From the NCBI GenBank assembly GCA_031268395.1, contig JAIRXI010000059.1, positions 1-8,994 on the forward strand: a stretch of DNA of 8,994 bases, written 5' to 3'. The notes beneath the pieces were generated by a model that saw only the letters and a list, made by a program, of their open reading frames with translations, was not told where the DNA came from and did no database searches. Origin of the DNA: Tannerella sp. (GTDB taxonomy: Bacteria; Bacteroidota; Bacteroidia; Bacteroidales; Tannerellaceae). The first letter of the stretch is position 1. Every line of letters begins with the position of its first letter. The position numbers were made by a program, and so were the translations under genes. Shown in pieces: positions 5,697 to 8,994 of this stretch.

Positions 5697-7052
5697 ATGT
5701 CGATAAAAACATATATTCAGGAAAACAGGGAGCCGTTCCTGGCGGAATGGTTTGACCTGTTGCGAATCCCCTCCGTCAGTTCGCAGCACGTGCACCGGGC
5801 GGACATGCACGCCTGCGCCGCGCTTGTACGGGACATGCTGCTGGCCTCGGGAGCCGACCGCGCCGAGGTGATGCCTGCGACAGGCCCTCCGGTCGTCTAC
5901 GGCGAACGCATACTCTCGCCCGGCGCGCCCACCGTACTGGTCTACGGCCACTACGACGTGATGCCGCCCGAGCCGCTGGAACTGTGGAACAGCAACCCCT
6001 TTGAGCCGGTCATACGCGACGGCGCTGTCTGGGCACGCGGCGCAGACGACGACAAGGGGCAGCTGATGATTCAGCTGAAAGGCTTCCAGACAGCCCTGCA
6101 CGAAGGGCTGGTCGGCTGCAACGTGAAATTCGTCGTCGAAGGAGAAGAAGAAACCGGTTCGGCCGGCCTGACACCCTTCTGCGAAACACATCGCGACCTG
6201 CTGAAAACAGACGTGATACTGGTTTCGGACACAAGCATGTACAGCGAAGACGTACCCTCACTGACCACCGGCCTGCGGGGCCTGTCCTACTGGGAAATTG
6301 AAGTGACGGGGCCGAACCGCGACCTGCATTCCGGCCATTTCGGAGGCGCCGTGGCCAATCCCCTCAATGTCCTGTGCCGCCTGCTGGCCGATGTGACCGA
6401 CAGCAACGGACGGATCACGATTCCGCACTTCTACGACGACGTGCAGGAACTCACGCCCGAAGAAAGAGAAATGATGGCACAGGCGCCCTTCGACGAAGCA
6501 AAATACAGGCAGGCGATCGGTGTGGACGCCCTTGCCGGCGAGGCGGGCTATTCGACGCTGGAGCGGAACAGCTGCCGGCCCTCGTTCGACATCTGCGGCA
6601 TCCGGGGCGGCTACACGGGCGAAGGCGCCAAAACGGTACTCCCCTCCAGCGCCATCGCCAAAGTCTCCTGCCGGCTGGTACCGCATCAGGACGCCGCACG
6701 AATTACGCAACTGTTTGCCGACAGCCTGACCGCCGCCGCACCGGACAGCGTGAAACTGCGGGTGACCCATTGCCACAGCGGACAGCCATATCTCTGCCCC
6801 GTCGACCTGCCGGCCTACCGGGCCGCCGAACGGGCGTTTGCCGTTGCCTTCGGAAAGAAACCGCTGGCCATGCGCCGCGGCGGCAGCATCCCGATCGTCC
6901 CGGCTTTCGAACGCATACTGGGCGCCAAGACGGTGCTGATGGGATTCGGCCTGGAACGCCACGCCATTCATTCGCCCAACGAAAACTTCGGCCTGGAACG
7001 CTTCCTGACCGGCATCGAAGCCGTGGCGGAATTTTACGGAAACTGGCAATAA
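5697..7052 (+). CDS. M20-family metallodipeptidase (carnosinase/CNDP-like)
   Basis: A 451-residue cytosolic zinc (or manganese) peptidase expected to hydrolyse dipeptides; there is no signal peptide. The two-metal site is complete by alignment to human CN2: His85 (VYGHYDV) with the supporting Asp87, bridging Asp118 (RGADDDKG), Glu151 as general base and Glu152 as ligand (EGEEETGS), Asp178 (LVSDTSMY) and His425 (HAIHSPNE). The lid/dimerisation domain is inserted in the middle (about 190-330), including DLHSGHFGGAVANP, and RRGGSIPIV near residue 395 binds the substrate carboxylate. Length and order of motifs fit the family. It is the first gene of an operon; the deaminase gene follows after 12 bases in the same frame. 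The dipeptide preference cannot be told from sequence. Confidence 0.93.
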   Translation: MSIKTYIQENREPFLAEWFDLLRIPSVSSQHVHRADMHACAALVRDMLLASGADRAEVMPATGPPVVYGERILSPGAPTVLVYGHYDVMPPEPLELWNSNPFEPVIRDGAVWARGADDDKGQLMIQLKGFQTALHEGLVGCNVKFVVEGEEETGSAGLTPFCETHRDLLKTDVILVSDTSMYSEDVPSLTTGLRGLSYWEIEVTGPNRDLHSGHFGGAVANPLNVLCRLLADVTDSNGRITIPHFYDDVQELTPEEREMMAQAPFDEAKYRQAIGVDALAGEAGYSTLERNSCRPSFDICGIRGGYTGEGAKTVLPSSAIAKVSCRLVPHQDAARITQLFADSLTAAAPDSVKLRVTHCHSGQPYLCPVDLPAYRAAERAFAVAFGKKPLAMRRGGSIPIVPAFERILGAKTVLMGFGLERHAIHSPNENFGLERFLTGIEAVAEFYGNWQ

Positions 7053-7064
7053 ACGGAAACAGCC

Positions 7065-8330
7065 TTGGAACTGCTGATACAGTCGGCGTTGCTGAACGGC
7101 GCCTCCACAGACATCCACATCGTGGGAAACCGCATCCGGCGCATAGCCCCGGCGATCGACGCGCCGGGCGCCACGCGCGTCGACGGACGGCGCAAGGCGG
7201 TGATACCCGGCCTGATGAACATGCATACACATGCAGCGATGACGCTGTTTCGCGGTTTTGGCGACGACATGCCCCTCATGACCTGGCTCAACGAAAAGAT
7301 CTGGCCGAACGAAGCCAGGCTGACGGAAGACGACGTCTACCACGGCGCCAGACTGGCCTGCGCAGAGATGATCCGGAGCGGGACAACCACGTTTTTCGAC
7401 ATGTACCACCACCTCGACGCCACCTGCGCCGCCGTCGAAGAGATGGGGCTGCGCGCCGTGCTTTCGGAAGCCTGTTTCGACCGTTTCCGTCCCGAACTGG
7501 CGGAAAAGGCCCGCCGGCTGATTGCCGGACGCTTCCACCCGTCTGTACCCCGCAACCCCCGCATCCGGCTGGCGCTCGGGCCGCATGCCATCTACACCGT
7601 CTCCGGCGAACTGCTCCAGTGGGCCTTCGCCTTCGCCGAAACGCACGACCTGCTCATCCAGATACATCTCTCCGAAACGGAAGGCGAAGTGGAACAGTGC
7701 CGGGCACGCTTCGGCACAACGCCCGTCCGCTACCTCCACCGCCTGGGCGTCCTCTCGCCACGCTGGTCCCTGGCGCACGCCCTGCACGTGGACGAAGGGG
7801 AAATCGAACTGCTGGCCGAACACGGCGTGAAAACCGTACACAATCCTGCCTCCAACATGAAACTGGCTTCGGGATACCGCTTCAGGTACAGGGAAATGCG
7901 CGCGGCCGGCGTCACGGTCGCGCTGGGCACGGACGGCTGTTCCTCCTCCAACAACCTGGACATGATCGAAGCCATGAAACTGGCCTCCCTGCTCGGAAAG
8001 GCCTGGCGGAACGATCCGGAAGCCCTGCCCTGCGAAGAAATGCTGTATGCCGCCACCGAGGCCGGAGCCAGCCTCTCCGGATTCGACGCGGGACGCATTG
8101 AGGAAGGCCGCCTGGCCGACCTGTGCCTGATCGACCTGGACATGCCCGTCTTCACGCCGAACTTCAATTTCACGTCCAACCTCGTTTTTGCCGCCAACGG
8201 CAGCTGTGTCGACACCGTCATCTGCGACGGGAAGATTCTGATGCAGCACCGCAGCATCCCCGGCGAAGGAGACATCCTCGAACAGGCCGCCCGGGCCGCC
8301 TGCGACCTGGTCCGCCGGGGAAACGGATAA
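7065..8330 (+). CDS. Amidohydrolase, methylthioadenosine/S-adenosylhomocysteine deaminase type (TRZ/ATZ group)
   Basis: A 421-residue cytosolic metal-dependent deaminase. The ligands of the group are all present: His54 and His56 (PGLMNMHTHAAM), His201 with catalytic Glu204 (IHLSETEGE), His238 (SLAHALH) and Asp290 (LGTDGCSSSNNLD). An N-terminal strand segment (IHIVGNRIRRIAP) and a C-terminal one (GRLADLCLIDLDMP) form the composite beta-sandwich outside the barrel. The pattern resembles Thermotoga TM0936, which deaminates MTA and SAH; related adenosine or chlorohydrolase-type substrates cannot be excluded. The start is TTG 7065: it gives the usual MELLIQSALLNG start, and the first ATG lies 52 codons inside, just before the HTH metal motif. 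The gene follows the dipeptidase stop by 12 bases, with no promoter between, so they are co-transcribed. A terminator is not evident after 8330. Confidence 0.92.
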   Translation: MELLIQSALLNGASTDIHIVGNRIRRIAPAIDAPGATRVDGRRKAVIPGLMNMHTHAAMTLFRGFGDDMPLMTWLNEKIWPNEARLTEDDVYHGARLACAEMIRSGTTTFFDMYHHLDATCAAVEEMGLRAVLSEACFDRFRPELAEKARRLIAGRFHPSVPRNPRIRLALGPHAIYTVSGELLQWAFAFAETHDLLIQIHLSETEGEVEQCRARFGTTPVRYLHRLGVLSPRWSLAHALHVDEGEIELLAEHGVKTVHNPASNMKLASGYRFRYREMRAAGVTVALGTDGCSSSNNLDMIEAMKLASLLGKAWRNDPEALPCEEMLYAATEAGASLSGFDAGRIEEGRLADLCLIDLDMPVFTPNFNFTSNLVFAANGSCVDTVICDGKILMQHRSIPGEGDILEQAARAACDLVRRGNG

Positions 8331-8337
8331 ATGCGGG

Positions 8338-8423
8338 TCACCGGCAAAACCCTGTGTCCATGGAACGAAGCGCTTTATGACAGCCATACGGCAAACCTGT
8401 GTCGAACAGACCACCTCATTTAC
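8338..8423 (+). repeat. Dispersed repeat, copy 2 (inverted relative to 3154-3240)
   Basis: The plus strand matches the reverse complement of 3154-3240 at 71 of 82 aligned columns in two blocks, with a shared core ACGAAGCGCTTTATG. It starts 8 bases after the deaminase stop codon and so lies immediately downstream of a gene in that gene's orientation, as copy 1 does for tRNA-Phe. No target duplication or terminal inverted repeat is visible. Confidence 0.85.
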
Positions 8424-8431
8424 AGGAACCG

Positions 8432-8815
8432 TCAAAGGTGCATTTCAATCTGCCGTGCGCCGTCATTGCGACGCAGGAAACAATCCAGGTCATTCTCGAC
8501 CGAAGAAAAGAGACGGGTGGCACCGGAAAGAGACTGCTTCAAATCGAAGTCCGCCAATCCCTTACGCACGTCCATAAACCCCTTACGCATATCCATAAGT
8601 CCCTTATGGATGTCCATAAGCCCCTTACGGATGTCCATAAGAGTCTTACGGATGTCCATAAGCCCCTTACGGATGTCCGTAAGCCCCTTGCGGATGTCCG
8701 TAAGGACCCTGGAAAGTCGGATATCGTCACTGTAAATGCAGGGAGGCAATCCGGGCGTCACGCTTCGTGCCCCGCAATAACCAGGTAGAGACGCAATTCC
8801 TCCCAAAATGTCCAT
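8432..8815 (-). CDS. Possible small coiled-coil protein over the tandem array (hypothetical)
   Basis: From ATG 8815 to the TGA ending at 8432 the minus strand is open for 127 codons; a TTG at 8866 would add 17. The middle consists of seven heptads of the type GLMDIRK (8561-8707), with Leu and Ile/Val/Met/Phe at a and d positions, Asp at c and Arg/Lys after d, and no proline: a plausible parallel coiled coil of about 50 residues. The C-terminal part (from LADFDLKQSL, with FSSVENDLDCFLRR) contains no motif I recognise. No promoter of good quality precedes it. The competing plus-strand frame (from GTG 8399) gives PLTDVHK heptads with a proline in most units, unsuited to a helix. The frame may be open only because the repeat length is a multiple of three. 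Confidence 0.25.
   Translation of the reverse strand: MDILGGIASLPGYCGARSVTPGLPPCIYSDDIRLSRVLTDIRKGLTDIRKGLMDIRKTLMDIRKGLMDIHKGLMDMRKGFMDVRKGLADFDLKQSLSGATRLFSSVENDLDCFLRRNDGARQIEMHL
8561..8707. repeat. Tandem array of seven 21-bp palindromic units
   Basis: Seven consecutive 21-bp units start at 8561, 8582, 8603, 8624, 8645, 8666 and 8687. The consensus is an 18-bp dyad CTTACGGATGTCCGTAAG (8-bp arms, 2-base centre) plus a 3-base spacer, usually CCC. Unit 6 is a perfect palindrome; unit 3 is also perfect with both arms changed (CTTATGGA/TCCATAAG), so the change is compensated. In units 4 and 5 only one arm is changed, which leaves a C-A mismatch on the plus strand but a G-U wobble in minus-strand RNA. 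The outermost units (1 and 7) are the most divergent. Confidence 0.95.
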
Positions 8816-8886
8816 TAGATGTTTCCCCTGTCGTGTCCGGAAGAGAAGACTGTCTGCCGGCCGCAAACGGAATATCCGCCCGTCAA

Positions 8887-8911
8887 CCCGTCCCGGCCAG
8901 GGACGGAATGT
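8887..8911. repeat. 25-bp hairpin repeat, copy 1
   Basis: Identical over 25 bases to 8940-8964. The repeat contains CCGTCCC/GGGACGG, a perfect 7-bp stem around a GGCCA loop, followed by AATGT. It resembles REP-like palindromic elements dispersed in Bacteroidetes genomes. Confidence 0.85.
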
Positions 8912-8939
8912 TGGTAGAAAACGACCCGCCGCATAATCA

Positions 8940-8964
8940 CCCGTCCCGGCCAGGGACGGAATGT
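8940..8964. repeat. 25-bp hairpin repeat, copy 2
   Basis: Second identical copy, 53 bases after the first, with 28 bases of unrelated sequence between. The window ends 30 bases later, so more copies may follow outside. A degenerate similarity to part of the unit at 8857-8875 may be an older copy. Confidence 0.85.
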
Positions 8965-8994
8965 GGTCGGAACGGCCTTATTTCGCGCGGGGCA

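Larger units (their letters stand above)
8331..8994. other. Repeat-rich tail region without a confident gene
   Basis: After the deaminase stop the sequence holds a dispersed repeat (8338-8423), a 21-bp tandem array (8561-8707) and two hairpin repeats (8887, 8940). Because 21 is a multiple of three, several frames stay open through the array on both strands; this alone is not evidence for a gene. The stretch GTAGAGACGCAATT (8784-8797) resembles half of a palindromic dispersed element, judged from memory. No TAnnTTTG promoter, tRNA or complete IS is visible here. Confidence 0.5.

Noticed and set aside
6374..8101. 575-codon open frame on the plus strand
   Set aside because: It runs in another frame across the end of the dipeptidase and into the deaminase, is very rich in Arg, Pro and Ala, and has no recognisable fold.
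6258..8435. 725-codon open frame on the minus strand
   Set aside because: It lies antisense to the dipeptidase and deaminase genes, both of which have complete catalytic motifs. The antisense frame shows no domain and arises from the strong GC third-position bias of those genes.
8331..8788. Plus-strand frames over the tail (for example from ATG 8331 or GTG 8399)
   Set aside because: They stay open mainly through the 21-bp array, contain repeated proline-bearing heptads, and the start regions overlap a dispersed repeat whose frame is not conserved between copies.
8887..8994. Start of a CRISPR array
   Set aside because: Only two units are visible, the unit is a strong GC hairpin of 25 bp, and no cas gene is in the window. 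A palindromic dispersed repeat is the simpler reading; the window edge prevents certainty.

Overview
The window looks like chromosomal DNA of a Bacteroidales bacterium (Bacteroidetes), moderately GC-rich. The main evidence is regulatory: four genes are preceded by the Bacteroidetes -7 box TAnnTTTG (329, 2193, 5649 on the plus strand; 3435 and 5406 on the minus strand), two of them with a TTG/TTTG -33 box 20 bases further upstream, and most starts lack a Shine-Dalgarno sequence. The gene families (C-terminal processing protease with a long helical tail, tRNA-Phe without an encoded CCA, M20 dipeptidase plus MTA/SAH-type deaminase) fit. Tannerellaceae is possible, but this cannot be proved from the sequence.

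Layout. 1-321 is the end of a PfkB-family sugar/nucleoside kinase. 361-2043 is a secreted S41 protease with its own promoter, followed by a run of small hairpins. 2233-3078 is an exported IphP/MptpB-like tyrosine phosphatase. 3343-3415 is tRNA-Phe(GAA) on the minus strand, with a clear promoter and a rho-independent terminator. 3583-3702 is a small transposase-like N-terminal remnant. 3724-5181 (minus) is an APC-superfamily amino acid permease with an unusually long leader (about 220 bases) that contains a 32-codon ORF. After a divergent 515-base intergenic region, 5697-7052 (M20 metallodipeptidase) and 7065-8330 (amidohydrolase of the methylthioadenosine/S-adenosylhomocysteine deaminase group) form a tight two-gene operon. 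The last 660 bases carry repeats rather than a clear gene.

Working together. The permease and dipeptidase are divergently transcribed from one intergenic region and plausibly take part in uptake and use of amino acids and peptides. The deaminase adds a purine/methionine-salvage function to the dipeptidase operon. The protease and phosphatase are envelope proteins with separate promoters.

The most notable non-genic signals are: an inverted pair of about 86-base, roughly 86% identical elements located 5 kb apart (3154-3240 and 8338-8423); a seven-unit 21-bp tandem array whose units are themselves 8-2-8 palindromes (8561-8707), which also reads as a heptad coiled coil on the minus strand; two identical 25-bp hairpin repeats at the right edge (8887 and 8940); and the permease leader ORF. 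I see no complete mobile element, defence system or CRISPR locus. Nothing here is clearly a new system; the repeats are the best leads.
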